DNA of 64,000 bases. Origin: Purshia tridentata (taxonomy: Eukaryota > Streptophyta > Magnoliopsida > Rosales > Rosaceae). Under the pieces are notes generated by a model. The model did no database searches. It was not told the origin of the DNA and was given only the letters and a program-made list of their open reading frames with translations. Made by a program: the position numbers and the translations under genes. The number at the start of each line of letters is the position of its first letter. Position 1 is the first letter of the stretch. Shown here piece by piece: positions 35,517 to 47,034 of the stretch. The stretch is taken from the NCBI GenBank assembly GCA_003254885.1, contig QANT01000137.1, forward strand, positions 59,028-123,027. Direction: 5' to 3'.

Positions 35517-38179
35517 ATGGCTACCAAGAATCTGAACTCTGCTCCTATCTTTATCCTTACATTTTTATTACTCTTCTTGGTTAGTCCTGCACTATCTTTT
35601 GCAATTTCTCCTTGTTTGGTTGCCCAGAAAGTTATTTTGCTTCTTTCATTACACTTATGGCCGGATCGAATTAATTATTCCGATCATTGTTTTTGCATGG
35701 GTTTTTAGGTCATAGGACACGAGGCGTTGAATTCGGGGCAATACCCTGTGGTGGTGAGCACATGGCCCTTCGTAGAGGCTGTTCGAGCTGCTTGGAGGGT
35801 TGCTGATAATGGCTTCTCTGCAGTGGATGCCGTTGTTGAGGGCTGTTCAGCTTGCGAGGAGCTCAGATGTGATGGTACAGGTGGGTGCTTGGATTTTAGA
35901 TCAGTTAAGTTTTATCTTCATAGAAGACAATTGTTACTAGGAATTGGTGCTTTCATTATCTGTTTCTTTGCTCATTTGTATGATATAAATCTTTTTAGTA
36001 TTAAATTGTAGAAACTGGTTTTAATTCTTTAGCTGCTTGATTGGGTAGTCACTATTTATGTTGATGGGTTTGATAGCTACGATCAGAATTATACTAAATG
36101 GTATTAGTGGGACAGTTGGGCCTGGTGGGAGTCCAGATGAGAATGGAGAAACTACAATTGATGCTCTGGTCATGGATGGGGTAAGCAGTACTCACGTATT
36201 CCTTGTATTGCAATCATTGTTCTTGTTATTACTGTATGTTCGATTACTTGCTCTACAAATGACTTATCTATTGTGTGTTTTGCTAAGGACATGCATAGGT
36301 GACAATGGAGGTTGGAGCTGTTGCTGCCATGAGGTATGTCAAGGATGGAATCAGAGCTGCTAGGTTAGTGATGCAATATACCAAACACACTTTGCTTGTT
36401 GGAGAGCAAGCCTCGGTTTTCGCAATTTCAATGGGTCTTCCAGGTCCAACAAACCTTAGCTCATCAGAGTCTATGGAGAAGTGGACTAAATGGAAGGAAA
36501 ATCAATGCCAACCTAATTTTTGGAAAAATGTCGTACCTGTAACTAGTTGTGGCCCTTATCATGCAAAGGAGTCTCTGAACCTTTATGATGAGATATGTTC
36601 CAAATCCAGTCGGATGGGAAATTTGAAATCAAGATTATCTCATGTTGGGCGTCACAACCATGACACCATATCAATGGCAGTTATTGATAAAGTAAGTTGG
36701 TGATCATTTTAGGAGGGTTTCTTTGAATACTTTGATTTCGTTTATTTACTGTCTTTTTCTTGTCCAGATGGGGCACATTGCTGTTGGTACCTCTACTAAT
36801 GGAGCCACATTCAAGATCCCTGGGAGGTAAGTTATACTAAGGCATTCTACTAGTTGATACTATTCTAGTCTTTTTGGTAGAAAGTTAATACTCAAGTTTT
36901 GCTCATCCTAAATTTTTTGCGTTTGTCATGTGAAGAGTTATTTGTCATGATTGTTAGTACTTATTTGTGAAACTTGGTTCTACTTCTGGAAAATACTGTA
37001 TAGATAAAGCCATAAGGCTTTTAGACAAAATATGGTTAGCTTTTCATCCATCTATCTATCTGTTGCTATTAATTTTGACTGGATTAATGCCACAAATATT
37101 AACCAAGTAATGATGAAAGGACAAATTTATCACCCCATCCCTAGTTTCAAGTCACTGAAGGCATTTCTTGACTGCAGGGTGGGTGATGGACCCATTGCAG
37201 GATCTTCATCATATGCTGATGACGAAGTCGGTGCTTGTGGTGCTACTGGAGATGGTGACATCATGATGCGTTTCCTTCCATGGTAATGAAAAAGAAAATA
37301 ACAGGTTTTTAACTCAATTGTTGGTAATTTTTGGTCCATAGATATCTGGATGAAACATTGGAATCTTGCTGAAGGATTTGGTCAACAATTACAAATCTTG
37401 GTATTTGAGATTAGGTTGAGCTCCAAATGAAATCACTGTGATGATGTTCAAAATTTTTCCTCTTGGGGGTCATTGGCTCTAGACTTGCATAGTATAAAAG
37501 CCTTAATCATTATGAGGTGAAACTGTAACTCTGATAAATAGCTTGGAGTCAGTCCAGTATTAAAGTTTATGTCATCAATATATAATATAAATACTCTTAT
37601 TAGACAAACTCAACCTGTAGGAGGCTTGTTAGACATTTTAAGCTGGCCTTGAGGCTGGAGTTCCAATATAGTAAACCAATCTGATCCATCATGCTTGCAA
37701 CTCTGGTTACTTGAATGTGAAAACTACACCAGTACTTCCTGCGTAGGTTCATGCAGCCAATATAATGAATATGTTATGTATGTGTCAGGCAGGCTTGGTT
37801 TTCTATTTTACCTTGTATATTTAGTCCTCAGTTTGCTTCTGGCTTGTGGTCATTGATTAAACTAAATGCCTTGTCAAAGTTCTGCTGATGCACCTGAACT
37901 GAATCTATTCAGCTTTATTTAATGAATCTAAAGATGTATTCTATTTAATTACATTATAGTTATCAAGTTGTGGAGAGCATGAGATTAGGGATGGAGCCTA
38001 AACTTGCTGCTAAGGATGCAATATCACGAATTGCGAGAAAATTCCCTTATTTTGTGGGAGCTATTTTTGCCATTAATAAGAAGGGCGTGCATGCGGGTGC
38101 TTGCCATGGATGGACATTTCAGTACTCAGTGAGAAGCCCAGAAATGGATGATGTGAAGGTTTACACTGTGGTGCCTTGA
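35517..38179 (+). CDS. Asparaginase-2 family protein, probable aspartylglucosaminidase/isoaspartyl peptidase
   Basis: N-terminal nucleophile hydrolase of the glycosylasparaginase branch, expected to cleave the GlcNAc-Asn bond or isoaspartyl/asparagine substrates in the vacuole or secretory route. Exons: 35517-35630, 35709-35880, 36116-36180, 36299-36691, 36768-36826, 37178-37282, 37960-38179; 375 residues. A signal peptide is clear ([20 protein letters not shown]). Motifs: [57 protein letters not shown], and [10 protein letters not shown] with the nucleophile threonine at about 240 (autocleavage before it). Next come [20 protein letters not shown] and [10 protein letters not shown], and the protein ends VYTVVP. 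Exon 3 starts at the internal AG at 36114-36115, not the earlier TATTAG, because only that restores GTVGPGG. The first donor (AAA|GTTATT) is weak. Counterpart by memory: At5g61540. Confidence 0.9.
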
Positions 38180-39303
38180 CAAAATAACTGTATGCGTTTA
38201 AGTCTGTATTGTTCCTGAAGATTAAGCTGACATGGAAAATACACTCCACACGTAAAATTATTTGTTCCCATTTTATGGAGAATTTGTATGGTCTTTTACT
38301 GCATATTCTTGAATAGCAGATGGTTAACCAGTAACCATTAATTTATCTTGATTATGAGAATAGCTTCCTAAAGAAAATGGGAATATTTTCCAACTTTTTC
38401 TTTGAAATATAACATGTGGGGAAGACTTGTATATGACTGAGGACTTCCAAGGCTATTTGAAATGACCATGAGTAGGTTGTTCAATGGATGGAACTAAACG
38501 GGTGGATAGTTAAGTGAAGGAGGGAATGCTGGTCAACAATCCTGCCCTTTGATAGCAAATATCATGAGAACGACCTGTCGTTTTTTGAACGTCAGCAATC
38601 CTGTTGTTGCACAACCTCAGCACGCTTAACTTGCCATGTTTGGACATCAAATAACTCGAGTATAGTCGAACTAATATTTTCACTCAAACTTAGCACATAC
38701 TTCACAAAGTTTGATCTAATTCTGCAATTTTTTATTTTTTATTTTTTTCAGAATTTAATCTAACTCTGCAATTTTCTTGACAACAAATTAAAAAAAAAAA
38801 AATTTCTGCAAGTTNTTTTCTTGACAACAAATAAAAAAAAAAAAAATTTCTGCAAGTTTGGATTAGATATAGGGGTGGATTCTGTTTAGTCCGTTAGAAA
38901 AACCCGCCCCTATGTTGCATCCCTATATATTGAGCCCACTTATTTTGAAGCCAAACCAATAATGACAATGACAGGCCAGAGAGAGGGAGGAAAAAGAAAA
39001 GACAAAAACAAAGAAGAAAATAAAAAATGAAAAGCATTAAATATAGATATAGGGCTAAATTCTGATAAAATATAAATGTCAGGCTAAACCGACCCATAAA
39101 CGCGACAATCCCACCTTGCCTCACGAACTCTGATTAAAGAAAAAAACGACTTTGACGCATTTCCCGTAAAGAGTATCTACCAAACTCCAGAACTCATCAC
39201 CGGCTTTTTGAATTCCATCTGAAATTTGTAGTTTCTTGGGTGAGATTTGTTTCAGAATGTTGGCCAGCAGCCTTTAATGTCATATTAATATTGAACCTCG
39301 TGA
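38180..39303. other. Intergenic with an ambiguous base in a poly-A duplication
   Basis: Holds the asparaginase 3' end and the ceramide kinase promoter. A segment of about 45 bp (TTTTCTTGACAACAAAT, an A run, then TTTCTGCAAGTT) occurs twice in tandem at about 38772-38859, with an N at 38815 at the junction. No gene seen. Confidence 0.6.
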
Positions 39304-42300
39304 ATGGAACGAGACGTAGATTGTTCCATTCAAGAAGAGCAGTCTCTCCCACTCCCACATACACAGTTTGATGGCCAAGCCTCGATTTTGAGCTCCACCC
39401 TTTCCTTGGACCACGTTGGGGAAGTTGTTCTCACCTTCAACTCAGATGGGTTGTCTTGGAAATTGGTTGAGCCATTGGAACATGTAAGCTTTTTCTCTTT
39501 TCTTCTCATCTTTAACATGTTTCTTTTTTATACTTACGGTTTTTCCTTTATCAACTCTATATTGAAAGTTTTCTTAAATATATACGTTAGAATAAAAGCT
39601 TTTCAGTCTGATAACACTTTGTGATCATTTTTTGTTGTTGTATTGATTCTGGTATGTCTTCTGCTTAATAGGCTTGAAGGACAAGTGCGTTCTTCTAATA
39701 TTTAATCATTATTGTCTGATTTTAGCTTTATTTTGGTCCTTCTATTCTAGTTGAACACTTTTGGTTTTTTCTTTATTTGGAATACTGGTAAATGTATCAT
39801 AGGTTGGTAAAGCATTTCTAAGTGTTAATTCTGAGTTGATAATGGGGTTTAACTGTGAACATTTGAACTTTTTTTTTCTCATTGTCTAATATCAGGATGA
39901 CTCAACTTGTTTGGGCATCAAATTTGCTTCAAAGGTTGCGACTGAGATCAAATTTTCTGATGTGTATGCTGTTGAGTTGATCAACTATGGTTTGATTCAT
40001 GGACCAAATGCTAGAAGATGCTTTTCGGGTCATGATTCTGAGGTTTGTTCAATTCCTATTCTTGGTTTTTTTTTTCCCGCCCTGATATGTTTAAGTGATA
40101 TCTTTTGTGGTTACATTGATGCAGGTTCACCGCTTTACAGTGCATGGTTTCCAGAGGTCAAAGACCTTGTCGTCTCTTCAGGTCTTGGCTGCATATACAT
40201 TTGGTCATAAGGATCTCCAAACATGTCAGATGTGGGTCAATCAAATTAATGCTTCTCTGGACCTAGAACAGGGGAGACCAAAGAATCTTCTGGTATGTTT
40301 TGTAGCTGGCCAAGCAGTATATCATTTGGATCTTGAGTCCTTTAGTTGGTTGGTCAAAATGGACATAAAGTGGTATTATAATTCTTTTCCAGAAATTTTT
40401 TCTGATTGATTAGGTTTTTGTTCATCCAAGGAGTGGGAAGGGAAATGGCTGCAAAACTTGGGACACTGTGGCTCCTATATTCTCTCGTGCTAAGGTGAAA
40501 ACAAAGGTAAAATTATTGCTTGTACTACTCTTGTAATGGGAACGAAGATTTCTCCAACCCAAGATTATGAAATGTCCATTGAAGAAAGTGATGTTACTTA
40601 TACTTAATCACAGAAGATTAAATAATAAATGTGCTCAGTTATTCTTCTTAAATATTGTGTTCAACTCCTTCATCAGGTGATTGTGACTGAAAGGGCAGGG
40701 CAAGCATTTGATGTGATGGCATCTACAGGAAACAAGGAGCTTAATTCATATGATGGAGTTATAGCCGTTGTAAGTTATAACTTCTCTAGTGGTGCTTCTT
40801 TCTTGTACATATGGTTTTTATAAGTGCTAAAATCTTAGGCAACACTAAGTTACCAGATATCATAAGGATGAAACAATTAAACCTGTCAAATAGAAAATTC
40901 TATCACGAGGTGGTCCATCTTTGTACTGTGTTATGTGGACTTGGGTCTGGGACCTCTGGGTACTGAATGTTAGTATATGTTGAAGTGTCAGATTTTCTCT
41001 TTTGAAGATTTTCAACTATTTTGGAGTGCCTAATAGCCATATGATGTACATGTAATGTCAACATGGTTACAGCAGGCTGAAATGGAGCATTGTTTCGCTT
41101 TATCTTTAACCCTTTTTGCAGTCTTAATTTTTCACCAAGTCTTAAGATGTTTTCCATGTTGGTCAAGGTCATTCCAAGTGATGATTGTAACATGTTGTTT
41201 TCTGATTGTTCATAGTTTTACGTGGTCCCGGGTGATAATTAATTTACCCTTTAATTTTTTCTGAAACGTCCTGTTTCTCAATTTTAGATTTTGTTTCTTC
41301 AATTTTCAAGTTTGGTGTGATTTTTCCATCTCATTCCTAATTACTGATTGTTTGGTAATTGATTTGGCTCCAGGGTGGTGATGGCTTTTTCAATGAAATT
41401 CTTAATGGGTTTCTTTCTTCTAGGCATAAAGCTCCATATCCACCAACTCCTTCAGGTTTTCTTCATGATGACAGTTCTGTTGTTCGTGATCCAAATGAAA
41501 CAGTTATTGAAACTACTTCTTCAAACAATGAGCAGTCTCCTCTCCTCCCAAGTCCAAGTGATAATAGCCCCGGAATCTCAAAGATCCGTATGTACCATAA
41601 TAATATATCTCCATACAAGTCAAGCTTTGAATTTGATTCCCAGTATTAACAGGTTGTTATCTGACATATCACTGGATGTATCTGAAATTACAGGAACTGA
41701 AGATGGTTCTTCCAGTGTTGGTTAGTTTATTCTGTATTTTACAAACCATGATGGTTAAATTTAGTAACAGTATAGTGTACTTCTATTTACTAATGGCTAA
41801 TACCTGATAACTCCTCTTTTCTTGTTTTGAAAACCGGCAAAGCAGATCAAGATCCTGAGTTTCCCCTCCCCAATGAACATTTTAGATTTGGGATCATTCC
41901 TGCTGGCTCAACTGATGCCATTGTGATGTGGTATGCCTTTGCATTTTTAATCAGCTTCATATTTTTCATATTTTATTGGTTCTGTCCATTACTCCCACAA
42001 TGCCTATTACAAACAGCTTCAAGGGATAACGGCTCACACCCCAAAGTGTGTGACATATAGACTTGCATCACCCAAAAGGTTGTCCAAGTTAATATTAAAC
42101 TTGAACAGCAGTTTATTGTTTGACCACACCCTACAGATACAATGTGGGACACTCAGTAGGTTCTCAACCCTTGTCAGTTGTTAGATTCAACTTTTTGTAT
42201 ACTTGGGTGCAGCAATTAACTATTTGAGAATATCTTTCATCATTTGTCACATGTTGAAGTCATTGTATATGTCTTGGCAGTGCACATTGCACATAAACCA

Positions 42301-44192
42301 TTCTTAATATCCAATGTGTCTATATAATCTGATACCATATCTGAGATTATTGATTTGCAGGACATATTGATATAATATCATTCTTCCTATTATTTCAGCT
42401 GATACTGTTCTCTCTGATCTAATGTAAGGTGCTTACTTTTTCTTTCAGTACAACTGGGACTCGAGATCCTATAACATCTACATTTCACATTGTCCTTGGT
42501 AAAAGGGTGTGGCTTGATGTAGCCCAAGTTGTTAGGTGGAAAATAAAATCTACATCAAAGGTTCAACCTTGTGTGCGCTATGCGGCTTCTTTTGCTGGGT
42601 AGTTTCTCATTGTAACTGATGCAATTGCATATTATCAACCCTAGATCTTTGCTATCTTCATTACTGAGAAAGACTATCACTTCTACTACCTTTTATTAAA
42701 ACTGTTATACAGTAGTTTCTCCTCTGCTCATGTGCTAATAACCTAATTTATAGATAGCTAATGAATTAATCTATTGTAAACGTCTGAATAAATTAAGGGT
42801 GGTGAATAATGGAAATTTGGCTAATATGCTTCTCATTTTAATTTTCACATCATCAATATTCTCTTAAATTCATATGCTCAATATTTTTAGGTACGGATTT
42901 TATGGAGATGTCATTACAGAAAGTGAAAAATATCGCTGGATGGGCCCTAAACGATATGATTATGCAGGAACAAGGGTGTTTTTGAGGCACAAGTAAGTCA
43001 CTAATTGGTCATCATATTTTTCTCTGTGAGTCCCAAAATCATGAATGATTGGGCTCAAATCATGAAAACAGTCTGTGTATGAGCCAACATCTTGGTAGAT
43101 ATTTATCTGAACTTCTTGGCTTCCTTTTGGGCACACATTCACCATGCAAATTCTTTTCATTAGCTACCTGTGAATTGTGACTAACAAAGATATGATTTTT
43201 TTTTGTTTTGTTCAGATGAGCTCAACATTAACATATCTGATTTATGATATTTGCTGTATCACAGGTCCTATCAGGCAGAAGTAGCATATTTAGAAGTCAA
43301 ATCAGAAGAAACAAATCCAATTTCCGAGAGAGGAAACCTGGAACATCGCAAGCGAGCATTTTGGCACCCAAATAAATCCCAAAAGGTGATATGCCGTGTT
43401 AACTGCAAGGTGTGTAGCACCAAGCCATTTCAAAGGTCCACAGGTGGTTTCCACACAACCCCTTACTCACATCCAGGAGAAACAAAATGGTCCAGATCAC
43501 AGGGAAGGTTTCTTAGCGTTGGTGCTGCAGTAATCTCTTGTAGAAATGAAAAAGCACCTGATGGTTTGGTTGCTGATGCACACCTTTCAGATGGTTTCCT
43601 GCATCTCATTTTGATCAAAGACTGCTCTCATGCATTCTATCTGTGGTAAATTTTTTTTGGCCTGTTTTATCAGTGGTAATAAATAGCCCTGTCTCAATGC
43701 ACCTTTCCCTAAAAGTGTTTGTCTCTTGTACACATGGAAAATTGGCCCTGTTCTGCTTGCAAGTTACTTATAGAGGTGTTGATGCCAAGTTCTGAAGATT
43801 TTATTGCTGCTTGGCATCAATTATCATACGTTGTTAGTTTTTTGCCTCTTTATCCATGAACACCATCTTAAAGTTTTTTTTTTTTCATGATTGATTGATT
43901 GATACATACAGGCATCTTACCCAGCTTGCAAGGAAAGGTGGAAATCCTTTGGATTTCAAGTTTGTGGAACATCACAAGGTATGTTTTCTCATCATACTTC
44001 ATATCTCTTGGGTTGTCCAACTCATATTGCTATTACTTCATATATTGGGTGCAGACCCCTGCTTTCACATTCACTTCTTCTGGCAATGAGAGTGTATGGA
44101 ATTTGGATGGTGAAATCTTTGAAGCACACCAACTATCAGCACAAGTTTACCGAGGCCTCGTCTGCTTGTTTGCATCCGGCCCTGAAGTTTGA
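39304..44192 (+). CDS. ACD5: Ceramide kinase (ACD5-type)
   Basis: Phosphorylates ceramide to ceramide-1-phosphate; loss of Arabidopsis ACD5 causes ceramide build-up and spontaneous cell death. Exons: 39304-39483, 39896-40042, 40125-40292, 40414-40506, 40677-40769, 41374-41587, 41694-41720 (27 nt), 41846-41930, 42449-42598, 42891-42992, 43265-43645, 43912-43978, 44055-44192; 614 residues. A PH-like N-terminal region is followed by the diacylglycerol-kinase-type catalytic domain with VFVHPRSGKGNG, GGDGFFNEILNG (228-239) and GIIPAGSTDAIV. The ceramide-kinase-specific CRVNCKVC (CxxxCxxC, Cys 463, 467, 470) separates it from sphingosine kinases. The segment between FLSSRHKAPYP and DQDPEFPLP is low-complexity, Ser-rich and probably a loop. 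All exon phases agree. Confidence 0.94.
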
Positions 44193-44950
44193 TGGAGAAT
44201 CAAGGGTTATTCGACAAAATCTTCAACTATGCATATAATGTACAACAATTTTTTAAACAACCAATTTTTTTTTTTAGTGCTTTAATTGGAACGTTGGAAG
44301 GAAGATATGGGGCTGCCTCAAGCTTTCCATGTTCTAGCTTTGTAACCTAATTATTTAAAGAATAAATCCAATATTTCCATTTCCATACAAATGGCGTCCA
44401 CTATTAATATAACTCTAGCACCAATATTGTTCCCAACTTAACCACCATCTAGGTCCACCATCCGGGTGTGGGGTTTTATCTTAAAAGACCCTGGTGTCAT
44501 TCATCCGATGTGGGATATTTGTTCTTACACACCCATGATTTGGGTCGAGCCACAACATCAACAAGACCATATGATGAAATAAAACCTGTTTTAAAATTGT
44601 GGGTGAGTGCGTTTTGAGTTTAAAGTGAGAGGCACGTCGCGCTTATACAGTCAACATGCCAGTTGTTTGGGTTATTGTAAACAAGCAGATAATTCAAACG
44701 CACTGTTTTTCCATTAACGTGATGATGATGAGTGGTCAGTGGTCAGTGGTCAGGTAATGGAAGACTTGGCTTAAACCAAAGTATTTCCCATGACCCTTTC
44801 GTTGTGGAGTTGAGACGATCCCAAAGTCTCTTCTTTGGAATTGTCAATACAACCAAATCCATATACATATCCAGCTGTATTAGTTGCTTGCTTGTTCACT
44901 TTTTGCATCAGTAGCACCCATTCAACCACCAGCTCTTCTGCTTCTCTGCC
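44193..44950. other. Intergenic between ceramide kinase and Derlin-1
   Basis: A possible AATAAA for the ceramide kinase transcript is at 44361-44366. The rest is Derlin promoter and leader. No gene seen. Confidence 0.5.
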
Positions 44951-46385
44951 ATGTCTACACCGGCGGAGTAAGCAGCCTCTCTCTCTCTCGAACTCATGCA
45001 CAAACACACACAAAGTAGGTTCATGAGCACACATGCATAATCGACCATGTTTGATTGATCACATAATTTGAATGATCTATTCATGTTTGATTTGCTGAAT
45101 CTGGATGTTACAAAAGTTTTCTGTCCAGCTCTTTACTTCTGAATTTGTTCGTGTTTGATTTACTGAATCTGGATGTAACAAAAGTTTTTTGTCTTGCACT
45201 GTACTTCTAAATTTGTTCACTCTGATACACCATGTAGTAATTATGATTGAAAGTGAGTTACTTTGGCTGCAGTAATATTTCAATTTTATTTTTTTGTGAT
45301 TGCAGATACTATCGATCCCTACCACCTGTGAGCAAGACCTATGGAGTGGCCTGTCTTATGACTACATGTGCCTTTTACCTGGAACTTTATAATCCTTGGA
45401 ACATTGCACTGAATTATGGTCTTGTGATCAAAAGTTTCCAGGTAAATGAAGATCTCATCTCTAATAATCCAAAGGCTGAAATTTATTATTGCTTTCATCT
45501 TTCTTGCCAAGAAAGATATATGAGAATGGAAAGAATGATTGATGAACATATTTTTTTTCCTTTATGCAAATTATGCTGATCATGTTCTTTTACTAATGAT
45601 GAATGATTCAATGAAGGTTTGGAGGCTTATTACCAATTTCTTCTTCCTAGGGCGCTTTTCATTACCGTTTGCTTTTCGCCTTTTTATAATGTGAGAAAGG
45701 TGACTACGCATTAAAAATTATATCATCATATTTTCAATGCCTCATTCAGTAAACGAAAAGTCACTTTGTACCATTTCCTCACAATCTGATACTAATAATT
45801 TATATTGATGTAAAAAATAAGATGGTACAGCTTTAAAGGACGGTGCAGCTCATATTAATCCAGTACTGTATGTTTCTTTTTTCAATTACATAGAGCAAAA
45901 TATGGTGTTTCATTGGAGAGAGGACCGTTTGACAAGAGAACAGCAGACTATGTGTGGATGTTTATCTTTGGAGCACTGTCGCTTTTGGTAAGGAAGGCTA
46001 TTTAGTATTTATTTTCTGATTCTAATTAGAGCATAACTACAGAGAACAATACTTTTCATAGACATAAACGTTTCAGAGTCAAATCTGCAAACTATAAGGA
46101 TAATGACATACATAGTACATGATTTATAGGTGATGTCTATTGTTCCCTATTTATTGGTTCCGTTTATGGGACCTTCTTTGGTTTTCATGATCGTCTATGT
46201 ATGGTCCCGTGAATTCCCAAATGCACGCATCAGCATATATGGGCTTGTGTCATTGAAGGTACTTTTCCCTTACCTTTCTTCAATTTTAACAGAGCTTTTG
46301 TTTTGCTTACACTATTGGATGGTCCCTCGGCTTAGGCTCTATTGTAGATTTGAGTAGAGGGTATCCCTTAATGTTGCCTAATGAA

Positions 46386-46434
<49 letters not shown>

Positions 46435-47034
46435 ATTTAGAGACTATAATAGTATGTTGGTTAACATCTTGTGTCTCTATATAGGGATTCTATCTTCCTT
46501 GGGCAATGCTGTTTCTGGATTTGTTATTTGGAGATCCTTTGAAGCCCGACATTCTAGGAATGGTTGCTGGACATCTGTATTACTTTCTAACCGTGCTTCA
46601 TCCTCTTGCTGGTGGAAAGTACACTCTCAAGACTCCCCTCTGGGTGTATCCTTTTTCCAATTTACTTTAGCTTATACATGAATCATCGTATATTATTCCC
46701 AAAACTTAACATTCTCACTTGGGATGCTTGATGATATAAATAGGGACATTAGGCATTTTCTATGAATGACTTGCTTCTGTATGGACCTTAATGAGTAATT
46801 TCCAGGCACAAAGTCGTAGCCTACTGGGGTGAGGGAACCCAATTCAATGCCCCAGTCCAGCGTAATCCATACGCCGGAGTTGCATTCCAAGGAAGAGGCT
46901 ATCGACTCAACGGGACTCGAACAAGCACTGCACAGCAGCCTGCACAAACAAGCAGTGGTACTACTACACAACCGCCTAATCAAGGTGATGGAGTTGCTTT
47001 CCGTGGAAGAAGCCAGCGTCTGAATGGTCGTTAA
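44951..47034 (+). CDS. DER1: Derlin-1, ER-associated degradation membrane protein
   Basis: Rhomboid-like pseudoprotease of the ER membrane that helps move misfolded proteins to the cytosol for proteasomal destruction. Exons: 44951-44967 (17 coding nt), 45306-45441, 45617-45690, 45894-45987, 46130-46258, 46485-46645, 46806-47034; 279 residues. Family signatures: MSTPAEYYRSLPPVSKTYGV at the start, WRLITNFFFLGRFSLPFAFR, AKYGVSLERGPFDKRTADYV, MGPSLVFMIVYVWSREFPNA, SLKGFYLPWAMLFLDLLFGD and GHLYYFLTVLHPLAGGKYTL. Several hydrophobic spans fit the Derlin membrane core. The tail after WGEGTQFNAPVQRNP has two copies of a VAF(Q/R)GR..RLNG motif. The tiny first exon is confirmed by the E codon split across intron 1. 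A Derlin-1 identity is well supported. Confidence 0.94.
45084..45219 (+). repeat. 68-bp imperfect tandem duplication in Derlin intron 1
   Basis: Two diverged units, 45084-45151 and 45152-45219, both beginning TGTTTGATTT and containing CTGAATCTGGATGT. They lie wholly in intron 1. Confidence 0.85.
46386..46433 (+). repeat. Compound (GT)n(GA)n microsatellite in Derlin intron
   Basis: A run of TG dinucleotides is followed directly by a run of GA. It lies in the intron between 46258 and 46485. Confidence 0.95.
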
